From Methanomicrobia archaeon (GTDB lineage Archaea > Halobacteriota > Bog-38 > Methanoflorentales > Methanoflorentaceae), in the NCBI GenBank assembly GCA_015660915.1, contig JACTTZ010000009.1, forward strand, positions 1 to 64,000: DNA of 64,000 nt, in the 5' to 3' direction. Shown here in pieces: positions 29,574 through 38,834 of the stretch; position 1 is the first letter of the stretch; each line of letters starts with the position of its first letter. The translations under genes were made by a program, and so were the position numbers. The notes under the pieces are model-generated. The model was given only the letters and a program-made list of their open reading frames with translations. It was not told the DNA's origin and searched no databases.

Positions 29574-30116
29574 ATGGTAACGCGATTGCTAGAACCACTC
29601 GAGACGCTCACGATTTGTGAGGCAAACTGGAACGACTTTGACGCCATTCTCAACCTGCTTAACACCGTCGATAACGAATTTGTGCCGCCGCTCGCAGAGA
29701 GCGAGAATCTGCGCGTCAAGATTACGCGGATTTTAAACGACCGGCGGCGGGGCTGGATCAAGGCTGTCGATGGCGAGAGAATGGTCGGCGTTGTAGCTGT
29801 TATCTATCACTACAGACGTCCGCAGCTCGGCCTCATAGAAACGCTCGCGGTGCTCCCCGAGTCACGGCGACACGGAATTGGCAAGAAACTCGTGCAATTC
29901 GCGATGTCGAAGCTCTTCCAGAACGGGATGGACTCATTACTCATAACGACGTGGGAGACGAACAAAGCCGCACTAGCTATGTATGAAAAGCTCGGCTTCA
30001 AAATGATCATGCGAAAAAAGGTAGACAACTCGTACTTCAAGCTTTTTTTCATGCACAGTTTTGAAGAACCAGCTCGATCGTGGAGCAGCTTTTCACGATT
30101 TTGGAACCGTCGTTAG
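29574..30116 (+). CDS. GNAT family N-acetyltransferase
   Basis: 180 residues. Motif A, the acetyl-CoA pyrophosphate loop, is seen as LPESRRHGIGKKLVQFA, followed by motif B with NKAALAMYEKLGFK. The preceding LGLIETLAVLP strand fits the fold. Substrate (protein N-terminus, small amine or antibiotic) cannot be told from sequence. It is probably in one unit with the DUF2284 gene. Confidence 0.88.
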   Translation: MVTRLLEPLETLTICEANWNDFDAILNLLNTVDNEFVPPLAESENLRVKITRILNDRRRGWIKAVDGERMVGVVAVIYHYRRPQLGLIETLAVLPESRRHGIGKKLVQFAMSKLFQNGMDSLLITTWETNKAALAMYEKLGFKMIMRKKVDNSYFKLFFMHSFEEPARSWSSFSRFWNRR

Positions 30117-30233
30117 CAACGAAAGCTAGCTTGACCGACGGAGGGCCCCAGCTTTGTGTCCAGTAGAATCATCTCACCCTCCCGAACGGTTAGGTACGTA
30201 TACTCTCGCAATCGCTTCAACGTCAAACAATGC

Positions 30234-30571
<338 letters not shown>

Positions 30572-30869
30572 TTTTCATGCGAGGTGCTCGAAAGCGCGAC
30601 CTTGGTATCTAACACCTTCAATGCCCATTATGCGGCTTACTTCAAATGATTGGACGTTCCTAGGATCGCACCCAGTCGCGACGTAAATCAAGCTGCGTAT
30701 GACTCTTCCAGTCTGAATCTATGTGTAATCCGTTTTTAACTCTGTCGGTTTTTTCAAGGCTTCGTCGTCGATTTCGAGCCGATTACTCAGAAGCCGCAAT
30801 CGTGACAAAGCTATCACAAATCGAAAGGTATAACGGAAGGAAGAAGAAAAATATAGTCGAAAAATGCGG

Positions 30870-31460
30870 CGACCAACGAGGAGCACGGGCCCGCCAACGA
30901 AAAGAGCGCGTTTTGAGGTAGGGCCTTAAGGCGAGGCCCGGCTCCCGCTGCATCGACACATTAAACCGCACATTGATAATATTTAACGATTTCGTTTCTA
31001 TTTTATCCTTCTTTTTAAAATCTGGACTCGAAATAGAGGTCTTCTATTGCGCTAAAGTTTCTATTTTGGCAATTGCAGCACTTTCTGCCCGTATTTGCGG
31101 ATGAAGCTCGCTTCTTGGAGCTATAGATCAGAACCAAATTCCGTTGACGATATTAAAGCCGCTATAAATAGTTTCTAGCTTCATTTCGACTGCCGTTTTC
31201 TCGTGATGCAGCGAGCGGCAACAACAAAAAGTTTCTTGCGCCCGGTTTGCCCAACAGAATCATTTATTAATTTCGATTTTGCGATTGGCTATTTCTTTGC
31301 GTTATTTTTGTGATTAGGGCACTAAAACAAATTTTTTGGGGAAGCCGCACCTTGACGTTGCATAGGAAACGATAGAAACTATTGAGTGGAAAGCTGCGTA
31401 GGCGTGCGATATACTCAAGTATGAAGCGTTCACACTGTGGTGTGACTTAATCAACGCAAA
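30870..31460 (+). ncRNA. long non-coding repeat element, family 1, copy B (candidate structured RNA)
   Basis: Collinear partner of copy A (5800-6400). Helices predicted in A recur here at the same places: GGAGC-A-CGGGCC (30880-30891) pairs perfectly with GGCCCGGCTCC (30935-30945); AACG 30896-30899 pairs with CGTT 30909-30912 where A has CCGT/ACGG, a compensatory change; and TCACAC 31430-31435 pairs with GTGTGA 31440-31445, where A has TCATAC (C-G to U-G). The most conserved block is AAAATCTGGACTCGAAATA at 31017-31035. The element ends about 40 bases before the RHH gene at 31501, so parts could also act as its leader. RNA nature is inference. Confidence 0.5.
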
Positions 31461-31500
31461 ACCCACATCCGACCTTATGTCGTGATTGGTGGAGAGTTGT

Positions 31501-32091
31501 ATGCCGCTAAACAAGGTTACAATAGCCATTTCAGACGAGCTCTTGACCGCTGCTGATAAGCAGGCGAGGTCAGAAAACAGCAGCCGGAGTAAGATAGTCG
31601 CTGCGGCACTAGACGCATATCTAGGCAAAACGCGTGCGAGCGAACGTAGTGCCGAGAAAGACCTCGAAACACTAATGGTGCCCCGTGACACGGTAATTCG
31701 CTTAGAAGCAGAGCTGGAAAAGCGGGAACGGGAGCTGCGCCATAAAGAGGAGCTCCTTTTCATGAAGACGGATATGATAGAGCGACTGACGGCGCAGTAC
31801 GAAAGCTTCAAACTGGCCCGAGAGGATGAGATAAAGCGGTATGAGACCATCGCGGGATTTTACGGGAATGAGTCCAGCAAGGTTATTGACCGACTCGCAG
31901 ATGTAAGCGAGGCCCTTACTCGCCTGCTGCCGCAGGCTGTTTCTTCAACTTCACAACCTATCCAGGATGCTGGGGAAGCTGAGGAGGTACAAGCACCCCT
32001 GCCAGAGCTCGAGGAGGAGTCATCGAAACGATCATTGAGGGAGCGACTGTTTCGGCGTAAGCCAAAAACAGAAGAAGTGAGGAGACTATAA
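31501..32091 (+). CDS. ribbon-helix-helix DNA-binding protein with coiled coil
   Basis: 196 residues from ATG 31501 (GGTGGAG upstream). Residues 1-45 are a CopG/RHH domain: NKVTIAISDELLTAADKQA then SSRSKIVAAALDAYLG. Residues about 55-125 form a coiled coil (LEAELEKRERELRHKEEL), followed by an acidic Pro-rich linker and a very basic tail (RSLRERLFRRKPK). This suggests a DNA-bound oligomeric protein, possibly a regulator or nucleoid/partition-type factor. It sits directly downstream of the family 1 element copy B. A T-rich run at 32157-32166 is a likely terminator. Confidence 0.75.
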   Translation: MPLNKVTIAISDELLTAADKQARSENSSRSKIVAAALDAYLGKTRASERSAEKDLETLMVPRDTVIRLEAELEKRERELRHKEELLFMKTDMIERLTAQYESFKLAREDEIKRYETIAGFYGNESSKVIDRLADVSEALTRLLPQAVSSTSQPIQDAGEAEEVQAPLPELEEESSKRSLRERLFRRKPKTEEVRRL

Positions 32092-32258
32092 GAGCTAAAG
32101 CCGTTGGTCCTTTTCGCAGGCTTTGCCATCCAACTCTTCTGTCTAGCCGAACGTTGGTTTTTTTTTCGCATCATTTGCAACGTTTCTTACCAGCTCTTGC
32201 TCGCGGACCAATCGATCACTTTTTTGGCCCAGAAACGTTGTAGAAAAGCCTTGAATGG

Positions 32259-33470
32259 TTACAGCAGTTGACGTATTCTGAGCAGAAGCCTCGGATCCAA
32301 TCTCAACAGCCGTCTCATAGCCCCTTTCAGGTTCAACTCTTCAGCTGTGATCCCTGCAAATGCGCGAATAAGCTTGTCTATTTCGTCATCAGAGAGAGAG
32401 ATAACGAACTCTTTGACTTTATACATACGCCGCCGCGCTTTGCCAAAAGAGTGCTTCCATTCAGTTTCGTACTCACGCAGCACTCTAGCTGAAGCGTCGT
32501 TTTGGCGCACGGCCTTGCTCGCGACCCCACCTGCGATCGTCCCGCTTTGGAGCGCCGCCATAATTCCTCCACCGGTGATCGGCTCAGTATGACGTGCAGC
32601 GTCACCTATAAGCATTAGTCCGTTTCCTACGACGGTTGGAAGCGCATCGCTAACAGGAGAGCCCCCCATTACGAGTTCGACTGGCTTGCCGTCAGGAAAG
32701 TGCGTCGCAACAAACTTGTTAAGGTAATCTAGTGGCCGCTTGCCATTCAACTTGCTTCCTAGCACCCCAAGCCCAATATTGCCTGCCCCGTTTCCTTTTG
32801 GAAATGCCCAAGCGTAGCCGCTAGGCGCCTGTGAGCCAAAGTAGAAATCGAGCGTATTCTCCTCTAGCTCGACGTTTTGCATATGATATTGGGCGCAGCT
32901 CTCTATGTCGTTGAGCTTAAGCGTAGTATTTATGCCGCCCCAGCGGCCCACCTGCGATTCAACTCCATCGGCGCCTATCACTACCTTAGCGCGAACCTCA
33001 AAGTTCTCCCCAAGTTGGTTGAGTTTGACGCCTCTTATTCTGCCATCTTCCAAAATGAGCCCTGTTGCGCGGGTGCGCACCATAACCTGCGCCCCAGCGC
33101 GAGCGGCGTCTTTCGCAAGCTGCCGATCGAAGAGCTTACGCTCGAGGATGAGGCCAAGCGGTTTTTCCGTTCCAAGCATCTCCCCCGACACTTCCACTCT
33201 CGTACCATCAGGGGCGTTGGCGCGGACTCCTTTGACTTCGCTTGCAATCCACTTACTGTCAGGCTCAACATATTTCTCGAATGACGTGTGAAAAACGAAT
33301 GGCGTTTCAATGAGGGGCACGCCCTCAGCGCACCGGACAGGCGATCCGATCTCCTGGCGTTTCTCTATCAGGAGGACTTCGCAGTCGGCAGCTGCTTTTC
33401 GTGCAGCCAAAGAGCCTGCTGGACCTGCTCCTATCACTACAACGTCATAGTCTTCTGATCTCGTCTTCAT
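32259..33470 (-). CDS. geranylgeranyl reductase family flavoprotein (second of two)
   Basis: 403 residues. FAD motif DYDVVVIGAGPAGSLAARKAA, family segment GSPVRCAEGVP, substrate-binding-type PSGYAWAFPKGNGAGNIGLGVLG, and second FAD motif GLMLIGDAARHTEPITGGGI. This one has the typical length and the YAWAFPK segment of archaeal digeranylgeranylglycerophospholipid reductase, so it is the better candidate of the two for hydrogenating the membrane lipid chains (inference). It lies 87 bases downstream of the aIF-1A gene on the same strand. Confidence 0.9.
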   Translation of the reverse strand: MKTRSEDYDVVVIGAGPAGSLAARKAAADCEVLLIEKRQEIGSPVRCAEGVPLIETPFVFHTSFEKYVEPDSKWIASEVKGVRANAPDGTRVEVSGEMLGTEKPLGLILERKLFDRQLAKDAARAGAQVMVRTRATGLILEDGRIRGVKLNQLGENFEVRAKVVIGADGVESQVGRWGGINTTLKLNDIESCAQYHMQNVELEENTLDFYFGSQAPSGYAWAFPKGNGAGNIGLGVLGSKLNGKRPLDYLNKFVATHFPDGKPVELVMGGSPVSDALPTVVGNGLMLIGDAARHTEPITGGGIMAALQSGTIAGGVASKAVRQNDASARVLREYETEWKHSFGKARRRMYKVKEFVISLSDDEIDKLIRAFAGITAEELNLKGAMRRLLRLDPRLLLRIRQLL

Positions 33471-33557
33471 TCCTAAATCAGCCTCACGGCTTAGAAAAAA
33501 AACCTCAACGAAAAACAGCGTAGATACAAAAGTATCAATGAGAATGCGCGTAGCGGC

Positions 33558-33818
33558 CTAGATGTATCCTTTCCTTCTTAACCAGTCAGCTTGTGGTGGA
33601 AGATATCGCCACACAACGTCCGCCTTTTCATCTTGGATGCTCCACGGTTTGATAATGATAACATCGCCCACGCGGAGCCATACTCGTCTTTTCATTTTAC
33701 CCGGAATTCGCCCCATGCGGGTTTTTCCATCTTGAGACCGAACGGTAATTCGGCTTCCACCGAGCATCTTTTCTACCGTCCCGAAGATTTCGTTGTTATG
33801 TTTTCTAGGCAATCTCAC
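33558..33818 (-). CDS. translation initiation factor aIF-1A
   Basis: 86 residues with the full OB fold: EIFGTVEKMLGGSRITVRSQDGKTRMGRIPGKMKRRVWLRVGDVIIIKPW and the end DVVWRYLPPQADWLRRKGYI. It binds the ribosomal A site during initiation. The only start in this frame is GTG 33818; relatives have 10-15 more N-terminal residues. The same frame upstream reads LIEEQPSK but has no ATG, GTG or TTG before a stop, while an ATG in another frame (MSDEVF) lies just upstream. TATA-like GTATATAAGG sits at 33914-33923. Confidence 0.93.
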   Translation of the reverse strand: MRLPRKHNNEIFGTVEKMLGGSRITVRSQDGKTRMGRIPGKMKRRVWLRVGDVIIIKPWSIQDEKADVVWRYLPPQADWLRRKGYI

Positions 33819-34250
33819 CTTACTTGGTTGTTCTTCGATCAGGTGAACACCTCGTCTGACATTTGACTAGCATCATGTTTCCTCGTAGTCAGGTAGACGT
33901 TTGTCCTTATATACTACGCGTCTGCGCTGACTCGACTAACCGACGTATCTGCGCAGCGCTTACCGAGAATTGAGGATTGGCGCAGATAACTTGCGTAGCC
34001 GTGCCAAACCTGCGACAGCAGTACTGAAGGTCCGGCAACCGAGAACCCTAGAAGTTGGAATTCATTGCTTCTGCGTAAAGCACAAAACTGAACTCTGGCG
34101 ACCTAATTGAGCAGCGAACCTCGTCGCGGTACTTTTGGCAGTGCTCCTCCGCTACCAGCAGACGGTATTTGCCCCGAGAAAGTTGCTTCACCTCCTGAGC
34201 GCATCTCGTGGAAAAACCATTTAAGTAAGCCCAATGTTAGTCGTACGGAG
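33819..34250. other. divergent intergenic region between aIF-1A and tldD
   Basis: Holds the TATA-like site for aIF-1A (33914-33923) and a TTTAAGTA site (34219-34226) about 25 bases before the tldD start, which would make tldD nearly leaderless. The remaining 250 bases show no gene, RNA or repeat that I can support. Confidence 0.45.
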
Positions 34251-35648
34251 ATGCGGTCGCTGATGCAAGAATTAAGCGAAAAAAGGGCAGACATCGAAGA
34301 GGCTTTAAGCAAGGCACGCGAGCGAGGAGCCCAATTCACTGATATCAGGATTGAGAGCTCCGAAGGCACATCTATCTCAACGAAAGATGGAATAACGAAG
34401 ATAAACAGCTCAAATGAGCTCGGAGCTGGAATAAGGGCTTTTTTGGAAGGCGCGTGGGGGTTTGCGTACACCACGCAAGTAGATCACCAAGGGCTGGCCA
34501 ATTGCGCTGAAAGTGCGGTTAGTCTCGCTAAAGCCGTGTATGAGCGCGCTGAAAAGTTTTCGATCGACGTGCCGGTGTTTGAAAACACCGTCAAACCGAC
34601 CGTGCAACGACTTCCGACCCGAGTTTCGATCGCCGATAAGCTCGACTACGTGCTGCTTCAAGAGCAAGAAGCCAAAAAGACAGATAAGCGCGTCAGCAGC
34701 ACAGAGATCGGGTACAATGACGTTGTGCTGCATAAGATAATCGCAAATTCTGAAGGGACGTACATTGATGAGACCGTCGTGCGATCGATTGCGCGCGCTA
34801 TGATCTTCGCTAAAGAGGGCGCACTGCGGCAATCGGGCTACAAGGCGAGAGGCGACTCAAAGGGATTTGAGTTGTTTTTGGATGGCGCGGAAATCGGTCG
34901 AATTGCTGCATCGCAAGCAGTTTCGCTGCTCGATGCAAAACCGGCACCATCTGGTGAGTTTGAAGCCGTGCTCGATCCGTCACTTTCAGGCGTTTTTGCA
35001 CACGAGGCGTTTGGACACGCGTCCGAAGCTGACGCGATCATCTCGGGCACGTCCATCCTCGCAGGGAAGCTAAAACAGAAGATTGGCTCTGATGCGGTAA
35101 CGATTGTGGACGATCCAAGTTTGCAGAGCTATGGTTACATGGCCTACGATGATGAGGGCATACAGACGCGTCGTAAGGTACTGATGGAGCGTGGGATTCT
35201 GCAAAGCTACCTTACCGACCTCGAGACGGGGTCGCGCCTTGGCTTGGGATCGAACGGCAGCGCCCGGGCCCAACGATACGACGCTCCGCCCATAGTGCGG
35301 ATGAGTAACACGTTCTTTGAGCCTGGGGATTATTCCTTTGAGGAGCTGCTCGATGGGTTTAGTGGCATATACTTTGTCGGTTGGCAATACGGCTACACAA
35401 CTCCCACAACAGGGATGCTGACGTTTAAAAGCAGAGAGGCGTACGTCGTCGAGCGTGGCGAACTGCGCGATCATTTAAGGGACGCAGCGCTGAGTGCGAT
35501 GACGCTCGAAGTACTCCACAACATCAGCGCCATAGGAAAGACCCTAGCGTTCGATCCAGGAACATGTGGCAAAGGCGGGCAAATGACACCGAACACCACA
35601 GGCGGCGCCTACATGCGAGTCAGCGATGTCGTCGTCGGGGGGATGTAG
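34251..35648 (+). CDS. tldD: TldD metalloprotease subunit
   Basis: 465 residues from ATG 34251 (an ATG four codons later is also possible). The zinc site HEAFGH (H251, E252, H256) and the C-terminal GTCGKGGQMTPNTTGG mark the active subunit of the TldD/TldE heterodimer, which degrades unfolded peptides and in some bacteria matures microcins and cleaves RiPP leaders. tldE follows at once (the stop abuts the next start). Given the lasso-type cassette 27 kb away, a role in peptide processing is conceivable but unproven. Confidence 0.93.
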   Translation: MRSLMQELSEKRADIEEALSKARERGAQFTDIRIESSEGTSISTKDGITKINSSNELGAGIRAFLEGAWGFAYTTQVDHQGLANCAESAVSLAKAVYERAEKFSIDVPVFENTVKPTVQRLPTRVSIADKLDYVLLQEQEAKKTDKRVSSTEIGYNDVVLHKIIANSEGTYIDETVVRSIARAMIFAKEGALRQSGYKARGDSKGFELFLDGAEIGRIAASQAVSLLDAKPAPSGEFEAVLDPSLSGVFAHEAFGHASEADAIISGTSILAGKLKQKIGSDAVTIVDDPSLQSYGYMAYDDEGIQTRRKVLMERGILQSYLTDLETGSRLGLGSNGSARAQRYDAPPIVRMSNTFFEPGDYSFEELLDGFSGIYFVGWQYGYTTPTTGMLTFKSREAYVVERGELRDHLRDAALSAMTLEVLHNISAIGKTLAFDPGTCGKGGQMTPNTTGGAYMRVSDVVVGGM

Positions 35649-36983
35649 GTGACGGCCGCCGCTGAGCGAGAGACCGCTCTCCTCGACGTGTGTATGCGGG
35701 CATTGGCGCTCATAGACACGTCAATATATCAAGGAGAAGCGTTCGCCACCCATTCGAACTCCATTAGCGCAGAGCTCGAAAAAGGAAAGATCAAATCGAG
35801 TCAAAGCGGCTTCGAGCGTGGCATCGGCATTCGAGTTTTCAAGGAGGGCAGCATGGGTTACGCGCACGCGTCTCTGGAGCGGGTTGAGTTCGCTGTCGAA
35901 AAGGCGATCTCGGCAGCACGCGCTGGGAGTCCTGACAAGGATTTCAAGTCGCTTTCGCTCCCCGAGAGCTACTCAACTGTGACCGGCACCTGGGATCATA
36001 CGATCGCGTCTCTCGACGTCGCAACCGTAGCGCAGCTTGCCATTGATGTCGCCGATGCATCCCGCATTGATAAGCGCGTCGATATCATCAATTCCGGCGC
36101 GTCGGTCGGACAGTGGAGTGGTGCCATCGCGAATACACTCGGGGTGGTAGGGATGGACAGTGGGACGCAAGCAGCACTCGACGTTGACGTCATCGCACAC
36201 GAGGGAGATGCTAGCGGGAACGGTTTCGAGTACGCCGCGTCCCGGCGCTTTGATCTAGATGTCGAGTTGGTCGGGCTTGCGGCAGGAGAAATGGCGCTGA
36301 GCAGCATGAATCCACGGCCGATTCAATCGGGCAAGATGCCTGTCGTGCTCGACCCGCTTGCCGTTGGGCCGGTCATTGCCGCCGCTGCAACCGTGAGCGC
36401 CGAAGATGCACAACGAGATCGGTCGTTCCTTACCGGAAAAATCGGCGAACACATCGCTGTGAACGGTTTCACGATCGTGGACGACGGGCTCCTGAGCGGC
36501 GGCTTGGAGACGAGCCCGTTTGATGCCGAAGGCGTGCCGTCACAGAGAACCACGCTCGTCGAAAATGGCGTCTTGCGTTCATATTTGTACGATAGCTACA
36601 CCGCAAACAAAGAGGGCCGAAAGAGCACGGGCAACGCCTCTCGCGGAGACTTCCGACAGCCGCCTTCTATATCGCCGACAAACCTGGTGATCGCAAACGG
36701 TGCCGAGACGGATGTCATTGAAGACGTGCGGCGCGGTATCTATGTTCGTGCAACTGGCGATCGACCAAACATGAGTACGGGAGAGTTCTCCGGCATGGTA
36801 TACGCGGGATATGCCATCGAAGACGGTGAACGCAAACACGCCCTCAAGCAAACGAACATAGGAATCAACGTCCTCGATTTGCTGAAGCAGATCGACGGCC
36901 TGAGTCGAGATGTTACGACGTACTTTGGCTTAACGACGCCAACGATTCGCGTAACCGACGTTAGCGTCGCCAGCAGTGGCTGA
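35649..36983 (+). CDS. tldE: TldE/PmbA subunit
   Basis: 444 residues beginning at GTG 35649, right after the tldD stop, with GGGGGGAT as SD. Family segments FERGIGIRVFKEGSMGYAHAS, MPVVLDPLAVGPVI and STGNASRGDFRQPPSISPTNLVI are present, and the zinc-binding HExxxH is absent, as expected of the non-catalytic partner. It forms the barrel-like heterodimer with TldD. Confidence 0.92.
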   Translation: MTAAAERETALLDVCMRALALIDTSIYQGEAFATHSNSISAELEKGKIKSSQSGFERGIGIRVFKEGSMGYAHASLERVEFAVEKAISAARAGSPDKDFKSLSLPESYSTVTGTWDHTIASLDVATVAQLAIDVADASRIDKRVDIINSGASVGQWSGAIANTLGVVGMDSGTQAALDVDVIAHEGDASGNGFEYAASRRFDLDVELVGLAAGEMALSSMNPRPIQSGKMPVVLDPLAVGPVIAAAATVSAEDAQRDRSFLTGKIGEHIAVNGFTIVDDGLLSGGLETSPFDAEGVPSQRTTLVENGVLRSYLYDSYTANKEGRKSTGNASRGDFRQPPSISPTNLVIANGAETDVIEDVRRGIYVRATGDRPNMSTGEFSGMVYAGYAIEDGERKHALKQTNIGINVLDLLKQIDGLSRDVTTYFGLTTPTIRVTDVSVASSG

Positions 36984-37036
36984 AAGGGAGCACAAGCGGT
37001 AAATAGAGGGAAGAATACATCCCCCGTACGCTCCGG

Positions 37037-37822
37037 ATGGAACCAGACATGGCGGCTTTTTTACGAGATTTAGAAAAAACGGCGCGTCAGAACAACAGCT
37101 GGCTCTGCGTAGGGCTTGATCCAGACGGCACTGTAGATGATGTGTTTGATTTCAATCAGCGCATCATAAGCGCCACGCTCGATTTAGTCTGCTGTTTCAA
37201 GGTGAACACGGCGTTCTACGAAGCGCGCGGACCCCCCGGCGTAGAAGCCTTGATTGAGACAGTGCAGTACATCAAAGATTTCGTGCGCGTGCCAGTCATT
37301 GTCGATGCAAAAAGGGCCGACGTGGCACATTCGTCAAAGGCGCACGCCAAATACGTCTATGAGGTCATAGGGGGCGACGCAGTGACTGTCAGCCCTTATA
37401 TGGGACTCGATGCAATAGAGCCCTTCCTCGAGCGGCGTAACAAGGGTGTCTTTGTTCTTTGCAAGACCTCTAACGCGGGAGCGACCGAGATACAGAACCT
37501 ATCATGTTCAGAGCCGCTCTATCAGGTCGTAGCTAGAAAGGCTTTGGAATGGAACGTACACGGCAATCTCGGCTTCGTCGTAGGCGCCACCCAAGGAAGT
37601 GAGCTGAAAACAATCCGCGATATTGTAGGTGAGGATATCCCGCTCCTTATCCCGGGCGTTGGATCGCAAGGCGGCAACCTCCAGACTGCAGTTACGTCCG
37701 GAATGAATGCTCAAGGGCGCATGGGCATCATCGCCATATCGAGGGATGTAATTTTCGCGCAATCACCACACAAGATGGCAGCAGAATTCCGAAATGAGAT
37801 CAACGCCTGCCGAACGCGATAG
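37037..37822 (+). CDS. pyrF: orotidine 5'-phosphate decarboxylase (type 2)
   Basis: 261 residues. The catalytic segment VIVDAKRADVAHSSKAHA holds the Lys/Asp pair of the active site, and LLIPGVGSQGGNLQTAV is the phosphate-binding block. This is the longer 'type 2' PyrF found in actinobacteria and some archaea rather than the short form of many archaea. It makes UMP in pyrimidine biosynthesis. ATG 37037 is used; ATG 37049 would also fit. It follows tldE by 53 bases. Confidence 0.92.
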   Translation: MEPDMAAFLRDLEKTARQNNSWLCVGLDPDGTVDDVFDFNQRIISATLDLVCCFKVNTAFYEARGPPGVEALIETVQYIKDFVRVPVIVDAKRADVAHSSKAHAKYVYEVIGGDAVTVSPYMGLDAIEPFLERRNKGVFVLCKTSNAGATEIQNLSCSEPLYQVVARKALEWNVHGNLGFVVGATQGSELKTIRDIVGEDIPLLIPGVGSQGGNLQTAVTSGMNAQGRMGIIAISRDVIFAQSPHKMAAEFRNEINACRTR

Positions 37823-37839
37823 AGGGGAACACATCCTGT

Positions 37840-38766
37840 CTAGGTGACCCGACGGACCTTCACTTGAGCAAGAATCGTGTCCACGCTCTCTTGGGTTATA
37901 GAGACGTCATTGATGAGAGTTGCCGCCGTTCCAGTCGCTGCAGCCCGTTTTGCCGCCTCCTTGCAGCTCTCGCCTAAGACCAAGCCGTGAACAAACCCAG
38001 CAACAGCTGAATCTCCGGCGCCGATGGTATTAACGACAGTCACTCGGGGCGGGTGCGCCATCCACGTTTCATCTTCAGTCACGAGCAGCACGCCTTTCGC
38101 GCCCACGGAAACGAGGACGACTTCGATGCCTTGTTCGTGCAGCTCTACCGCGGCGCCGACGATCGCCCCGATGTCCTTAAGCTGCCTAGCCATCAATCGT
38201 TCAAGCTCGTGAACATTCGGCTTGATGATGTGGGGCTTTGCTCTCAAACCTGCCTTAAAAGGCTCATCGTCAGAATCGAGAACGACCTTCGCTCCTTTGG
38301 CTTTTGCGATCTCTACGATTTTTTGATAAATGATCGGATTAACCCCTGCGGGGACACTTCCGCTGAGGATAATGTAATCAGCATCCTTGAGCCCTTTGAT
38401 TACGTCGATCATTTCCATGAGCTCGAAGGACTGGATCAACGGCCCGCGCAGGTTGAACGAGATCTGCCGGTTTCTTGCTGTCTCGCGAATATACACGTTG
38501 GTGCGGGTTTCAGCAGAGATCCTGACAAATTCGCAGTCAACGCCGAGATTGAAAAGGCATCCTTCGAGCTCCAGCCCAGTAAACCCGCCAGCAAACCCTA
38601 TCGCTTTATTATCCACACCCAGTCGGGTAAGCGCTTTGGAAACGTCGATGCCTTTGCCGCCTGCATATCGTTCATCGCCGTCCACCCGATTAGGGTTATG
38701 GTATTCAATAGACTCAACAGTGAGTATGCGGTCAAGCGCAGGATTTAGCGTGATCGTGTATATCAT
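37840..38766 (-). CDS. PfkB family sugar kinase, 1-phosphofructokinase-like
   Basis: 308 residues from ATG 38766, which has GGGGGAAG as SD; the longer frame to 38790 lacks one. It opens MIYTITLNPALDRIL and has RYAGGKGIDVSKAL, the two N-terminal signatures of FruK/LacC/PfkB enzymes, and ends with the catalytic VVNTIGAGDSAVAGF, which contains the base Asp. The substrate is a phosphorylated sugar (fructose 1-phosphate, fructose 6-phosphate or tagatose 6-phosphate). It is 68 bases downstream of an aldolase gene on the same strand, which supports a glycolytic or hexose-phosphate role. Confidence 0.87.
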   Translation of the reverse strand: MIYTITLNPALDRILTVESIEYHNPNRVDGDERYAGGKGIDVSKALTRLGVDNKAIGFAGGFTGLELEGCLFNLGVDCEFVRISAETRTNVYIRETARNRQISFNLRGPLIQSFELMEMIDVIKGLKDADYIILSGSVPAGVNPIIYQKIVEIAKAKGAKVVLDSDDEPFKAGLRAKPHIIKPNVHELERLMARQLKDIGAIVGAAVELHEQGIEVVLVSVGAKGVLLVTEDETWMAHPPRVTVVNTIGAGDSAVAGFVHGLVLGESCKEAAKRAAATGTAATLINDVSITQESVDTILAQVKVRRVT

Positions 38767-38834
38767 GACTTCCCCCCTCCACGCGCGCAAAGATCACGTA
38801 CGTAACAGCGTATTTAAGACTAGGCAACATCGAT

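Noticed and set aside
31314-31850. 178-codon minus-strand frame opposite the RHH gene
   Set aside because: Ser/Arg-rich shadow of the coiled-coil coding sequence, lacking SD.
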